DNA of 17,500 nt from Botryococcus braunii (GCA_002005505.1 KV908353.1:355950-373449), one strand, 5' to 3'. Shown: positions 1-15,142, numbered from the stretch's first letter. Numbers and translations are program-made. Notes: generated by a model not told the origin, from the sequence alone.

Positions 1-3810
<3,810 letters not shown>

Positions 3811-4786
3811 TTAGCTAAAAGCATGAAACCTTCCATGTCATTTATCGGAACTGGAGGGATAGTCTGCTGATAATAGGAGTACTATTCACAAATGAACTGC
3901 CAACATACGCAGGCATGTTCGTTTGAATTGTTTGGCGTGGCCGACCTCAAGGAGGAAAGAGTTCCACCATTAACACGTGTTCCCTTTGCTGGTGGGGCAT
4001 CGCTCCCAACGTCCTAGCACAGTGGAGAACGGGACTGACATTCTGATAACGCTGGATTGGGGCCACTGGCCGATCATGGTGCTTGAGGGTCTACTGATCG
4101 GAGCAACAGTCAAAGTACTTTCACTAGAACGAGTTATGCCGCATCACATTCGCCGACCATGAGACAGCCAACCAACACGCAGCCTTTCAGTCATATTAAG
4201 CCATGCTTGAAATCACAAATAAGCCCCAATGCATCATGATTCATACAGCACATCTTAAGCAATCCACCCGCCCGCTGCATTTCGCTGCACTGGTGAAGGT
4301 TGCATTGGCAGAGCCATACACAATGGGATTGGGCTTTTAATTCCCACGACGGTTACCCCTTTTTCTAGGTGGACCCGTCCTCGCTTTTCTCCCACACTGC
4401 AAAAGACCCAGTCGCAGAAAAGGAGAAGCACTTCTACTGTGCTGTCTGTAGGTGAAGTATTTTGTGGGGAAAATGCTCGTGGCACAGTCTGTTCCTCGCA
4501 GGGTGCTCTATCACCTGGCAAGGTAAGCAGCGTTCCTACTGGAAGATGTATGTGCCAGACATAATTCCATGGTGACGCCTTTTCTGTCCCAAGTTTGGCG
4601 ATTGCTGCGCTTTTCTGTAATCCCAAAGACCACGCCGTCCTCTTTCTCAGCCATTGCACTCTCCCTCCCTGCGTCTGGTTGCTGCATAGTTGACTAAGGC
4701 TGTCGCCTCCTTAACCCATCCACCACGTGCCGAGACCGCCCAGGACTTGCAACGTTCCCAGTGACAGCATGGTGCAGAACAGCATT
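3811..4786. other. Convergent intergenic spacer between S4 and MED6
   Basis: It should contain both 3' UTRs. No clear AATAAA was seen near either stop. Two unproven minus-strand readings exist: one open for about 134 codons (4659-4255, no ATG at its start) and a 47-codon ATG ORF (4654-4511) beginning MAEKEDGVVFG. They overlap in different frames, so at most one is real; neither resembles a family I know. Confidence 0.4.
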
Positions 4787-6143
4787 TCATGCATTGCTGG
4801 GCTGCATGACAGCCTCAGACTTCCCTGCTAGCGCCGCATTTGAGAGCTCTCTCTGATATGCATCATCCTTTTCTTCAGGAGCTGCTGGCTGTCCAAGGGG
4901 GACATTGTTTGGTGTGGAAAACTGCCAAAAAAAACACACACACAATAAAAGATCAGATGCTGCCGGTACCCTTTAAGGAAAATGAAAACTTGCTCATTAT
5001 ACCTCATAGACTGAAAATGACGAACCAAAAGACAATACAAATATACTCGTGTATGAGCTGCAATTTGTATCCACTAGAACATACAAGATTGAAATCCAGG
5101 TCCTGTATACTCCACTCGACTCCTGATCCACTGTCTCACTCAGAGGGCATGCACCTTTCCACACCTACTTGCACATTGGTTAGCAACCTTCTTGCACGAC
5201 CTCCATACCTGTCTTAAGACTTCTAGGATGACTCTATCAGCCATTTCCATCTGTTGCCGCTCTTCTTTCTGGATCTTACGGGGAACTGCGCTGAGAGCAT
5301 TTGATGTTGTTGGTTCTGTCTTTGGCTCCACTCCTACCTCGGCTGTGTCTTCCTGATCTCGGGCTGAAAGCCCTTTTATCAACGGATCCAGATCTGCTTG
5401 CATTTGGTGAAAAGCACGCCGTAAACTGTACAAGCACCTGTTCTGGAGATATAGTAGAGTGCGTCAAAGTCCCAGTAAAGACATGCCCCTCAAAACTTAA
5501 CCTGCACAAACGTCATGTGGCAGGAAGACACTGAAGGGGTAGGCTCTTGGGCTAGAGCACTAAGGCTCAAGATTCCAGCATCATTTACGTCCACCATCGT
5601 TTTACTCACGAAGCCATCCCTTCCCCCAGCAAAAAACACTTGCGCCCCAGCAGGTGCCCACCAGTCGTGCAGTGAGGGCAGCATGTAGAGACGGTGCCTG
5701 ATAAATGGTGCCATCTAAGATGTAGTAGATTGCTTGCGGCGTCGGAGACGTCTTTGGACTTGTCCGGTGCTGCCGCCGGATCACAAAAAGGTGTGGCTCC
5801 TGGGCATCCTGGACCACATACTCAATTCCAGGTGGAAGGATCCTGGGCAAGCAAAACCAATCTTAGAAATGCATCCGAAATAGAGGATTTCTGACGGGTG
5901 AAGCAAGAAAGCCGCATACAGAATTGGCTATGAGAGAAAAACTCCAACTGCGTACCCCATTTTTGAGGAGTCCAGACCCTGCATTCTGGCTATATCATTA
6001 TTACAACCTCTTACAAAAAATGGAGAAAAGGAGAAGTAGTCGAGTGCGGTGAAAGTATTGAGTGGGAAAATCTGCAGCCATTGATCGTCACGCCAGCAAG
6101 TATCGGTAAGATCTTCCACTACCGACTCTGTGGCCGCGGCCAT
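4787..6143 (-). CDS. MED6: Mediator complex subunit 6 (MED6), complete, 4 exons
   Basis: Exons 6143-5956, 5842-5662, 5442-5209 and 4921-4787 give 245 residues plus TGA, close to the usual size of plant MED6. All three introns (113, 219, 287 nt) are GT-AG and phases match (2, 0, 0). Start is the ATG at 6143. Exon 1 holds DQWLQIFPLN (20-29), DYFSFSPFF (35-43), CNND and RMQGLD. Exon 2 holds GIEYVVQDAQEPHLFVIRRQ (68-87) and AIYYILDGTIYQAPSLHA (100-117), the core of the MED6 fold. Exon 3 begins NRCLYSLRRAFHQMQ and continues into a charged helical region. Exon 4 is a low-conservation acidic tail (202-245). MED6 is a head-module subunit of Mediator and links activators to RNA polymerase II in the nucleus. 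The gene converges on the S4 gene. The tail exon is the least certain part; it rests on a strong acceptor (T-run then GGCAG) and a matching phase. Confidence 0.94.
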
Positions 6144-6504
6144 GCTGATTCAAGATTATCTATGCAAGCTTGACGCAATCCTGAAATGTGATGAGGTGTC
6201 GTCGAATTAAAGCTGCGCTTTGCAATTCACCAAGTGCTGCTTAACTTTGACCAGTCCCACTACAGTTCAGTGATTGAAGAAGATGCAGAAGAAAGATTGA
6301 CTGTAGAAGAAGGAGACAGAAGGACTAAACGATGTCAGTGGACGGGGAAGGAAACCCGTTCGACAGAGAAAATTGGCAGGGCCTGCTTGGTACTATCAGT
6401 GGCAGGCTCCCAGCGGGAGCATCCCAGAAATTGGGTACCCTACGGTCGTCGGACGCACGGTGCATCATGCTGCAACATCATCCCCGGCTCAGGAAATAGG
6501 CAAT
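6144..6504. other. Upstream region of MED6
   Basis: Promoter and 5' UTR of MED6 should begin here, but I see no convincing TATA box. A + strand reading is open from 6234 to 6506 without an ATG start; a second frame (from about 6373) contains PSGSIPEIGYPTVVGRTVHH. Neither is recognised. Confidence 0.35.
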
Positions 6505-6648
6505 AAACTTTGCAAGACCTATCTTTGCCACAGCATCAATATCTTAACAAGACAGGCCATGCACAGTTGCAATATCTTGTGAATCCACGATTATTGTATA
6601 GAATCCAGGGAATCTAATACTTTGGCAAACATGGGTCTTGCAAAGTTT
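6505..6648. repeat. Imperfect foldback with 36-nt arms (MITE- or miRNA-precursor-like)
   Basis: Arms 6505-6540 and 6613-6648 pair with 29 of 36 Watson-Crick matches plus one G-U, separated by a 72-nt loop. The outer 15 bases (aaactttgcaagacc / ggtcttgcaaagttt) pair perfectly. Size and mismatch pattern are compatible with a plant-type miRNA precursor or a small inverted-repeat element. No flanking target-site duplication was identified. Confidence 0.6.
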
Positions 6649-6839
6649 GTTAGGATATCCCACGCCTAGATCTATCATGACCTCCTGCAGAGGGCCGTAG
6701 ACTGACCTGGATCGTAGCTCGGAAATCTTAAATCGTAGGTGATGCCATGATGTATTGTTGCAACAGATCCTTCGGACTCACAGGCGCCAGAAGGTCCTGC
6801 ACTATGTCCTGCACTCTTTGCAAGGGGTGACACAGCGTC

Positions 6840-6877
6840 GTCAGCTGGCCAGCTGACCCCATGGGGTCCCCATGGGG
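6840..6877. promoter_or_regulatory. Cluster of three overlapping or adjacent perfect palindromes
   Basis: gtcagctggccagctgac (6840-6857), gaccccatggggtc (6855-6868) and ccccatgggg (6868-6877) are each perfect palindromes. The first holds two CAGCTG E-box cores. A TATA-like string (ttatatatacc) follows at 6935-6945. This could be a regulatory site for dimeric factors, but no gene start can be tied to it. Confidence 0.4.
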
Positions 6878-6945
6878 TTTTGATATGAATGGAATTCCTC
6901 AGCGGCAGGGGTAGCAGTCACCTTTCCAAGATGGTTATATATACC

Positions 6946-7412
6946 TATATTCCTAGAAGTGGGCTGCATGTTCTACCTAGAGCTCAAACTGAGCTGCTCA
7001 ATATGTACTGAGCTATTCTGTGGAACGTTAGATGTTTAGAATAGTAGTAAGAGTAGGAGTAGAGAGGTACTAGAGTAGCAATAGAAGTATTTGGATCCCT
7101 GGCCCATGAAACTCCTGTGTAATCCCCAATGCTTTGTATAAAGCAATCCAGTTATTGTCAAACAACGTTAGGTTTCTACTCCATAACGTAAAATATATTG
7201 CCTCCTTTGCCATATATACAGATTGCATATGCATGCCATATGCATGTTCTTTCCGCCATTGCAAGGGCGGGATGTGGCGAGCGTCCTAGCATATATGCAA
7301 ACAATATCTGCTGCACGCTTGGCTTTCCAAGGCACCTTGGAACTTTCGAAAAGATGGGTATGAAGCAGCCATAGGACGGTAAGGAAGACATCCTAACAGT
7401 GTCGACAGACAG
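6946..7412. other. AT-rich spacer without supported gene
   Basis: Contains short near-palindromes around 7205-7245 (catatgcatgccatatgcatg). The open readings here are short or run into the microsatellite. Nothing recognised. Confidence 0.5.
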
Positions 7413-7417
7413 ACACA

Positions 7418-7490
<73 letters not shown>

Positions 7491-7513
7491 ACACACACAC
7501 ACACCACACACAC
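7413..7513. repeat. (CA)n microsatellite with CCA interruptions
   Basis: CA dinucleotides interrupted by extra C at three places (acaccacac). It heads the repeat block that continues to about 7790. Confidence 0.97.
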
Positions 7514-7533
7514 CTATGACACAAATATATAAA

Positions 7534-7790
<257 letters not shown>

Positions 7791-8928
7791 AGAGGCGAGT
7801 TGGGAGGGAGGGGGAAGGGCGAAATTACAGTGACACAGTGTGACATAGGGCGATGTGACACAGGGCGAAATTATATCTTCCAAGCTACCGTAGCCATAGG
7901 TACTGCTCGGAACGTGCTGTGCTAAGAGTTTCACTGCACACACTTTTTTGGATTGCATTCACAGGTTGTATCACACATCGCAAATGCACTTTGTGACCCA
8001 CAACGGATTCATTTCCAGCATGACTTGGCTGATGGATTTCAGTCTAGTTTCAGGCTCAAGCTAGTCACATTGATAAGCTTGTCAATGTAACTTTCATAAA
8101 CCCTCAGTACACCACCTCCAGAACTAGACTTCAACAAAAAAGTGGAGCATATACTAAGCGCAAACCAAATATCCGACATGCTACCTATACTTCCCATTCC
8201 CAGATTCTTGTAGCAGATCAGAGAAAGGACCTGGGCATGGCATTGAGCGTACCAAGCCCAGTTCGGGTACGTATATTCATGTTACAATTTACATCAACAG
8301 GATGTGCTCTATTTAGACTCCTTCGAGGAACATTCAGTCGCAAATGCGTATACGCAGTGAACCCCACCCTCTCCATCTGGATCTACACCCAAAGAATTGT
8401 GCTTTTTCTGTTATTTCTCGAAATCTTTTGAACGTGGATTCGAGTCTATGCATCACAATTGCATTGCTTTATTTAAGTGGACCCGACATGCGTTAAGGGG
8501 CACCATAACAACCAACTTCCCAGGGTCAGGGGCCCACGCCACATGGTCGCATAGCTATGCGCACTGCATATGTACATGTGGACACATCCTGCAACCTTCA
8601 TGGTCCCATGATGAGATAAAGTCATACACACGCTGGTTGTTCCCCAAAAGCCTCTGTACTGGTCCTCAAGTTGTTATTTTGCCTTTTCGTGTGAAGACGT
8701 CTTTATTAGAATCATGGCCAAGAAATGTTAATGACCAATATTGTTGACCAATATTATTAATATCATTGAAGGGCTTGTAATCCACCTACGGGACAGAGGA
8801 CCTAACTTCCATACACAAGTTTATCCAAAGGGACGCCCACACCACTTTCTAAGGGCATTTATGACTGAGCCCTTGGGCACGCTACAGGACTGTACCTATA
8901 TCTCCTCAAAGGAGACGTGAAACTGGCG
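7791..8928. other. Intergenic stretch without supported gene
   Basis: Holds a 28-bp quasi-palindrome centred on aagctt (8064-8091) and two copies of gaccaatatt (8732-8741 and 8745-8754, CCAAT-containing). Readings of 60-116 codons on + are not recognised. Confidence 0.45.
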
Positions 8929-9060
8929 ATGGGATCTCTGCACCAATCTCTGGGCTTTATTGTCAAAGAATCTTCCGATCCAGCGCAAGATTTCAAAATC
9001 TCAGCACCTCTTTCTTCTTCTTCTCCCCGGTGCTCGCTAACACGTGCACCAAAGGGACAG
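8929..9060 (+). CDS. Candidate first exon of an unidentified gene
   Basis: The ATG at 8929 opens 44 codons ending exactly at a strong donor (gggacag then gtgagt). The peptide contains GFIVKESSDPAQDFK and is rich in Ser/Pro toward its end (APLSSSSPRCS). No matching second exon could be fixed: the acceptor at 9221/9222 (cttgccag) keeps phase but hits TAA after 27 codons. The opposite strand is also open over this interval. Tentative. Confidence 0.2.
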
Positions 9061-10290
9061 GTGAGTCCTACTTTCCCTCGCCCACCAAACCAGTATTTGT
9101 AAAAAAATATCCTTAAGCTTAGCCCAGACGTGAAACCAGATTGAGTGCGTGCACTCAATACCTCGAGGTAAAAGCACTCAATTGACATCACTCTGTACTT
9201 TGTGGTACGCCGCACTTGCCAGGCAGCAGAGTTCCACACAAATAAGAGGGGACAGATGCCCCCATGTTCAATGGAACCAGCACCACGCACCCACCAGCCT
9301 AACTAATTTGCGCCTAAGCTCACAAGCCAACAAAGCCATTGACTAGCCTCGTCGGCGTACCACCATGCCTCAACGCTGCAACTCGCAATTTGGGGAGCTT
9401 CCCTTGCAATGGGAATCCGCACAACAGGTGCGCGAGATACGAAAATCAGAGATTCAGCAACGGAAGCCAAAGCAGTTGGTAAAAAAGAGGCAGGCAGCTG
9501 TATCAGTGCAGGTCCTCGATCCTATGCTCTGTCATCAAGTCCCTAATCCTTTGCCTAGTACTTGTATATATAGTAGCAAAACCCGTCCCCAGGGCGGCCT
9601 CGAGAGTTCTTTACAGTGCCCAGCCATTGTGTGGTAAGTATGCCTGGGCACGGTTGCTAGGATAACTTCGCTGTTCTCTTTGAAGGTACTCACAGAATAC
9701 CTAATAATTGTGTCGCATACAAGGAAAGGGTCGACAACTTAAATCTTGACAAACTGCGCTGCTGCGACACTGGCAACAACTTCCAGTTTGTGGTGCCCAC
9801 GGTACGCTTGCACTGTAGCACAAAAAGTAACAGGTGTCTGCCAGAACACAGGCTGACAGACCAGTGCCATGCATACACGTGGTTGCAAGGAGCACAAAGG
9901 ATCAAGACTAATTCCTACAAATGTCCTGACTGTTCACTTCATATTATTCCGGGAATGGTCCCGGGGACCGTTATTCAGGTGTAGTATCACCTGTTTTACA
10001 GAGCAACAAAGCACTCTTTAATCTGGTCTTCGGTTACATATAAGCTGTTCAACTGCCGCTTACATTGAGTTAAGTACCCCACAGAAGGCATTGATATGGT
10101 TCCCCGCCATCCTCAAAATTGTTCCATGACTTTCCATAGACGAGGTAGATATTCACCCTCAGCAAGTTGACAAAAGAGCTCAGACTTCAATTTCCGACTT
10201 TTTGTGGTGCTTACAGGGGAAGGTTTCATCAAACGCAGTACCTGCTGTCGTAGCTTTCCGTGGCAAATGCATCTGTCATACCTCACGACG
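9061..10290. other. Spacer downstream of the P450, with unproven exon-like ORFs
   Basis: It includes the 3' UTR of the P450 (minus strand, below 10291). On + there is an ORF 9365-9637 (90 codons, start context accATGc, basic stretch REIRKSEIQQRKPKQLVKKR), whose end overlaps a good donor (tggtaagt at 9632-9638), and a 108-codon open frame 9661-9984 with several Cys residues (CPDC near its end). The frames do not join across the 50-nt gap, and both minus frames are also open at 9690-9905. No family recognised. Confidence 0.3.
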
Positions 10291-13200
10291 TCAATGCTTG
10301 CTTAAGACCCGTTGACTAGCAGCACAGTAGGGGTAGACCTCCATCCAAAGGCCACCATTAGGATAGACGGCACTCCCAAGGTATTCATTTCTTCGAACAC
10401 TTGCCATGGTAGAAGTCTGCAGGGCAACAGAACACCTTATGACAGGATAGTCTCGAGTACATTGGTGTTCACGTGGCCCAACTCAGTGTTGTGACAGTCC
10501 TACTGATATATTATGGCACACCCACACTATTGAATTAACACCGGCTTTTAAAACAAGACATGGGAGAGATTCCAAGTCATTGGAAGGAGTGTCAAGCACT
10601 TACACGAAGTGTTAAAGAACAGCCCTTCAATGTTTAACCCTTTGCAGATGAGAAGTAAAGATTTCCCCAAAAACCGACCCCCTAGGAGATCATGGCAAGC
10701 AGGAAAATTTGAGCTGCACACAGTTACGTTACGCAAACATCTTGATGAGAGTAGTTGTAAGGGTCGGTCACCTGCCCAGACAGTTTGAAGGTGTAACGGC
10801 CCAGCAAATGTGCAAGAATAGTACGCATCGCAATTACTGCTAAGTTCTGCCCTAGGCAGCTGCGCAGGCCCTCTCCAAACGGCATAAATCTCTTATAATA
10901 ACATCCTCCCTCATGCAGATATTCAGCACCTGGCTGAAGCCAGCGTTCCTGTCATCCCACAACTGCCGTCGTCAAGTTGTCGAGGATGCGAAGATTGTGC
11001 ATGTGAAACACTTCAGCAGAAGATTTGGCACCTCAATGCCGCAACTGTATGCCCTCCGCAGATAAGGTGCATGGGCCACTTGAGCAAAAGGAAGAGAAAG
11101 CTGGCCCTTAAGGAGGGCTCACTGGCTGGAAGAGTGCAGCATCAGGGTAGTAGAGCTCTTGATTGTGCATAGCTGCGCTGTTGAGAATAAATGCTGTTCC
11201 AGCTGGTACAAGCTTCCCATCTGGCAATATTATGTCCTTATGCGCCTTTCGTGCTGTTAAAGGGATGACTGGTGCCATCCTCATGCTCTCCTGCACAGAG
11301 GTCATGTCCTTACATCCCGAACACTTTCATGTCAAACGTTCTGTCCAAGGAGAGATGTGAACAAAGATTTGTGGAGTCTAGCGAAAGGATGTGGAGCGTC
11401 AATCTAATCGTTACTATGCATACACTGAGGTAGGTGAGGCATGATTGTAACTGAACAATGGCATCAATCAACAAGACTCCCCTTGACCGCTCCTCCAGAT
11501 CACCTCCACTTCCACTTAAAATAATCATTACCATTCAGTTAACAACGATAGCTTGGTGACAGGCTAAAAACTACCAGCCTCTCCATGATCACTCCACATG
11601 ACCCTAGCCAGCCTCTATGTTTGAAACAACCCATTAATCCCCTTAGTTGCCTAAAAACTACATTCTATCCTCATTGGGACACGGTCCATGCCAGAACACA
11701 GGTCAAGGCTTTGTGGTACCTTGATTGTGGCCGTCAAGAATGGTAGCTTATGAACGTCACCATATGACAATGAACGAGGTTCAGGACAATCCTTGGTCGC
11801 CACCAAATTATTGGCCTGTAATTCTTCAAGGATCTTTTCTTGAACATGCTTATGTTCTGATATGAAAGCTCTGCATATGGCAGGTAAGAACTCAGCTTGT
11901 TGGCAACTTGCCTTGACTGAAAGGCTAAATAAAGGACAAAGACAGCGGCAGTGCCATGACCGAATGATGGCACAAAAGTCAAAAGGTCTCATCCTCAGAG
12001 GACAGCTTCATCACACAGCTGAAATAAAAAGACAATCATCACCAGAGTCAGGGGTATATGTCGAGGCCTTACAAGGTATAAGCCATGGTATGTGTTGTAG
12101 AATCCGTCCCTCCTGCATTCATGCCGCAGAAGTCAAGAGAAAAATAATCAACAGTCAGGAACTTCTGGGAATAAAGATACAAACTTTCAGTAGGTGACTA
12201 ACTTAAATTAGGTGATGAGAACACATTTCCATCATAATCCCCAAGAGTTCACTGAGACCTCTGGCTTGAGAAAGGCAGCAGCATCTCACTTGCCAGCAAA
12301 ATCAAGAAATTCAGTTAAAAAACATAAACATAAGACGTACCAAAGAAAATCGCGCTTATTTGGGAATGAAGTTCATTATCACTAAGAGGCTGTCCACGTT
12401 CGTCACGAATCCGGAATAAGTGAGCAACAATCGATAAATCGTCATCAGGAAAGGGTGCTCGAGCCTTCATCTGCAGGCCCTCGCACCACTGACCACAAGT
12501 CAGAATAATCATTAATCTAATCAGGAAGCCCCTGGGCTAGCAGACCCTGCATACTGGACTGAAGTGGAAGTGCACTTTCAAGAATTTTGTACAACTAGAA
12601 ATTGAACCCCTCCCTTTTTGACCTGCGTTCATGAATTATGTGCTGATCAGCACATACTGAATCCCACAGGTTTGCCTACTCCGAAAGTGAGCATGTCATC
12701 ACTAGGGAAAAATTGTAGTCCGCAGGGTTGTTCAGGGCAAATGCAAGATCTCTCTCCAAAGTCCCACCTCAGCCAGCAGATGTCGCATGGTCTTTTTAAA
12801 AAGATCCATCTTCATTTTGGCATGCCACATGCCCTGCAGGGGTGCACAACATGTAAGGTACATGCATATATTATCCCCACCTACCAAAAGTCTGAGGTGT
12901 CAGCATCAGAAGCAGATTATCGTCGAGACTGCTCAGCAACTTGACATCAAAACATGCAGGCCAAATACCTTGTCCCATACCATGGAAGGTCTCATAGGGT
13001 TTGCCATACGCCTGCAGACTTCCTTGCCACCTGCAACACCAGAGGCAGATGCTGACTGATACTTACTGCAATGCAAGACCATTCCGAATACTGGATACCA
13101 TAGAGGTCAAAAGGCAGGGCAATTACCCAGCTCGATAGTGTCAGATAGCAGATCCATGAGAGCCTTGGATGACAACCCACTTGCCTGGCTCAAGTCATAC

Positions 13201-14890
13201 CCACCAAAGCCAACCGCACCTGCAGGCAAAAAAACGAATTCTTCAGGATGGGACCGCATAATGGGGTTGTACAGCAGTCTTGGCGAATCTTAACTGAGCC
13301 TAACGCCTACATACATTTGATAAATGGTTGCAACATCAGCCTGTCATATACAAAATGCAGATAGAGCATCCCACAGGGGAGCGGGTGCCCTAAATTCCAT
13401 TGAAAGCAGTCCCTTGTAGGGATAACTTACTTAGCACATCCAGCATAGCTCTTTGTAAGGCAGCATCTATGTTGATCGCTTTCCCAGAGCTGGCTTTCAG
13501 TGCTGCAGTTAATTTGTTGGCGCTAGAGACTATGTGATGGAATTCTTTCCTGTCACACCCCAATCGTGATTTCTCCCAAACAAGCAGTCCAGCTAATAGG
13601 CCAGGAAACATTACTATACCCCTGCGTCTATTCGAATAGAAGCAAGTGACATACAGGATATTCCCTGCAGACAAGATATGACTGCAGCATGGGGAAAACG
13701 CACTTGATACTATCAGGACCAAAAGCTGGAGCAAGGCCCCTCCTGACAAGTTTCCAATGATCTGTGGTGTGGCAGCTTATTAAGTTTGGTGTATTTGAGT
13801 CTGTGCATATCTGCAGGTGAAATGACAAGGGTTAGTACAAATATCTTGACAGCAATCCCAATCCCATATCAAGAATGTCCATACAATTAGATTTTGACTT
13901 ACAGCATCGAAATGCTTCATTTGTTCTTCCACTCCTCGATCGATGGTGTGGGGATACAAAGATCTGCTGTGCAACAGTTTTGCGGTGAGTGGGTTGCTTA
14001 CGAACAGGACCTGCAGCCATATTCGTAAGGACCCATCAAGCGCAAATTAGACTCATTTTCAGTAGTCGTATGATCGAAATTGCAGGATATGGACCTTCCG
14101 TGTCCCTCAGTCGTCGTGCGTCCAGCAATGTGTACATGTTGCGGCTCTCAAAGTTGCGAAAAATGCGAGTTGTAAGGAAATGGATATTCATATATTTCCG
14201 ATTGCAAGAACTCAAAACAACCCCATGCCTTTTTAAACACAAGGACAACGCAATATAACGAGATAGCCCTATACAACTGGCGTTCAATAACGATCTGCAA
14301 TGTGTCCGGCCCTTTAGAAACAGTGGATTCCAAATATACTGCTGAAATATGGCTTTGAGAGATTGAACACGGGCAGCTTCACTACGCCGCTGGTTTCCTG
14401 GCCCAGCTGAGTTCAATCAACGCTGAGTTGACGACCTAGCATTACGAACTCGATCAGTACGAACAAAATTGAAGGGAATTGCGCAGTACAAGAACCGGGG
14501 CAAAGGGTATTAGCTGCCATATGAAAGCGTTTCATAGCAGAACTTGTGATAGACAAGTATGTGTCAAATCTTTGCGGAGATCAAAAAACTTACATGGACG
14601 GGGCCAAGTCGCGCATAAAAATCCCCACCCAATCTTTCGCTCCACTCAGCCCAAACACGATGTGGCTGAGAGGTTGCGAAGATGGGTGCATGACCTGGAA
14701 TCAATGAGACCAGTGGGGGGGATGGGAACGTTGACTGGAGTATGTACGCAGTTCGAAACCAACTCCATGCCTTCCACAGCACTAGAGCTGTGAAGACCGC
14801 TGAGAGACATACGGCAATCAGATAACTGATATTTGGGAGTTTAAAAGTCTGTAGATGTGTGACAAGCTTTTCCCCGTCAGACACTGCCAT
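10291..14890 (-). CDS. Cytochrome P450 monooxygenase, complete, 13 exons
   Basis: Exons (high to low): 14890-14594, 14010-13903, 13810-13704, 13549-13431, 13219-13127, 13030-12969, 12833-12768, 12488-12341, 12112-12073, 11870-11720, 11290-11123, 10948-10772, 10416-10291. They total 1662 nt, 553 residues plus TGA, with matching phases and GT-AG introns of 92-583 nt. The ATG at 14890 is the first after an in-frame stop. Residues 21-39 form an N-terminal membrane anchor, followed by a PSPP hinge (56-59), so the enzyme should sit on the ER. Helix C has W154-KLV-R158; helix I has GGTDSTT (334-340); helix K has E398-SM-R401; then PERW (453-456) and the haem loop FGEGLRSCLG with ligand Cys484. The C-terminus has the usual beta strand (YPNGGLWMEVYP). 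It needs a reductase partner, which is not in the window. Substrate and CYP family cannot be read from the sequence. The donor of exon 6 has an alternative at 12980/12981 that keeps phase and removes 4 residues. Confidence 0.95.
12073..12112 (-). other. 40-nt micro-exon of the P450 carrying the helix-I oxygen-activation motif
   Basis: The acceptor ends ATGCAG just above 12112 and the donor GTAAGG starts at 12072. The exon enters in phase 1 and leaves in phase 2, completing G334 and starting Leu347. It encodes GTDSTTHTMAYT, the part of helix I that contains the acid-alcohol pair (Asp337, Thr339/Thr340). Without this exon the neighbouring exons are out of phase with each other, so it is required for a working enzyme. 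Confidence 0.9.
13634..13658 (+). repeat. 25-bp dispersed repeat, copy 1 (P450 intron 3)
   Basis: gaatagaagcaagtgacat followed by acagga; one mismatch from a copy at 15143-15167 upstream of the same gene. Both are in direct orientation. Confidence 0.85.
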
Positions 14891-15142
14891 CACTGAGCGA
14901 ACCTGCACACCAGCGGCATCGAGCAGTTAGTTTACGAGGTCCGCCTTCTAATTTCCTGGAAAACAAATCCCCTTCTTACCTGAAAATTTCGTACATTATC
15001 CATAAAAATGAAACACCCTAGAAAATGTATAACATATATCGCTTGCCTGGAGAAACCTGCCTTCCCGTCCGCCGACCGAAGACGAACTGCCTCAGGTGTG
15101 CTCCAAACTTGACGATGGCACGCTTGAGCCTCCATTTATCTT
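14891..15142 (-). promoter_or_regulatory. Putative 5' UTR and promoter region of the P450 (boundary unknown)
   Basis: Sequence directly upstream of the ATG at 14890; an in-frame TAA lies just upstream of it. No clear TATA box was identified at a convincing distance. The assignment is positional only. Confidence 0.4.

Noticed and set aside
4828..4921. Alternative MED6 tail in another frame ending KKRMMHIRESSQMRR
   Set aside because: KKRMM recalls the plant KRMKF ending, but the frame does not keep phase 0 from the exon ending at 5209; the in-phase reading was preferred.
5490..5661. Read-through peptide GAQVFFAGGRDGFVSK after MED6 exon 2
   Set aside because: It lies in the intron 5443-5661; splicing CTG to AAC restores the conserved NRCLYSLRRAF.
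8859..9290. 143-codon minus-strand ORF
   Set aside because: No recognisable motif, and the opposite strand is also open over much of it; composition is not distinctive.
14745..14760. tRNA B-box-like string gttcgaaacc
   Set aside because: It lies inside P450 exon 1 and has no A-box or cloverleaf; the similar string at 2882-2892 is inside an S4 exon.
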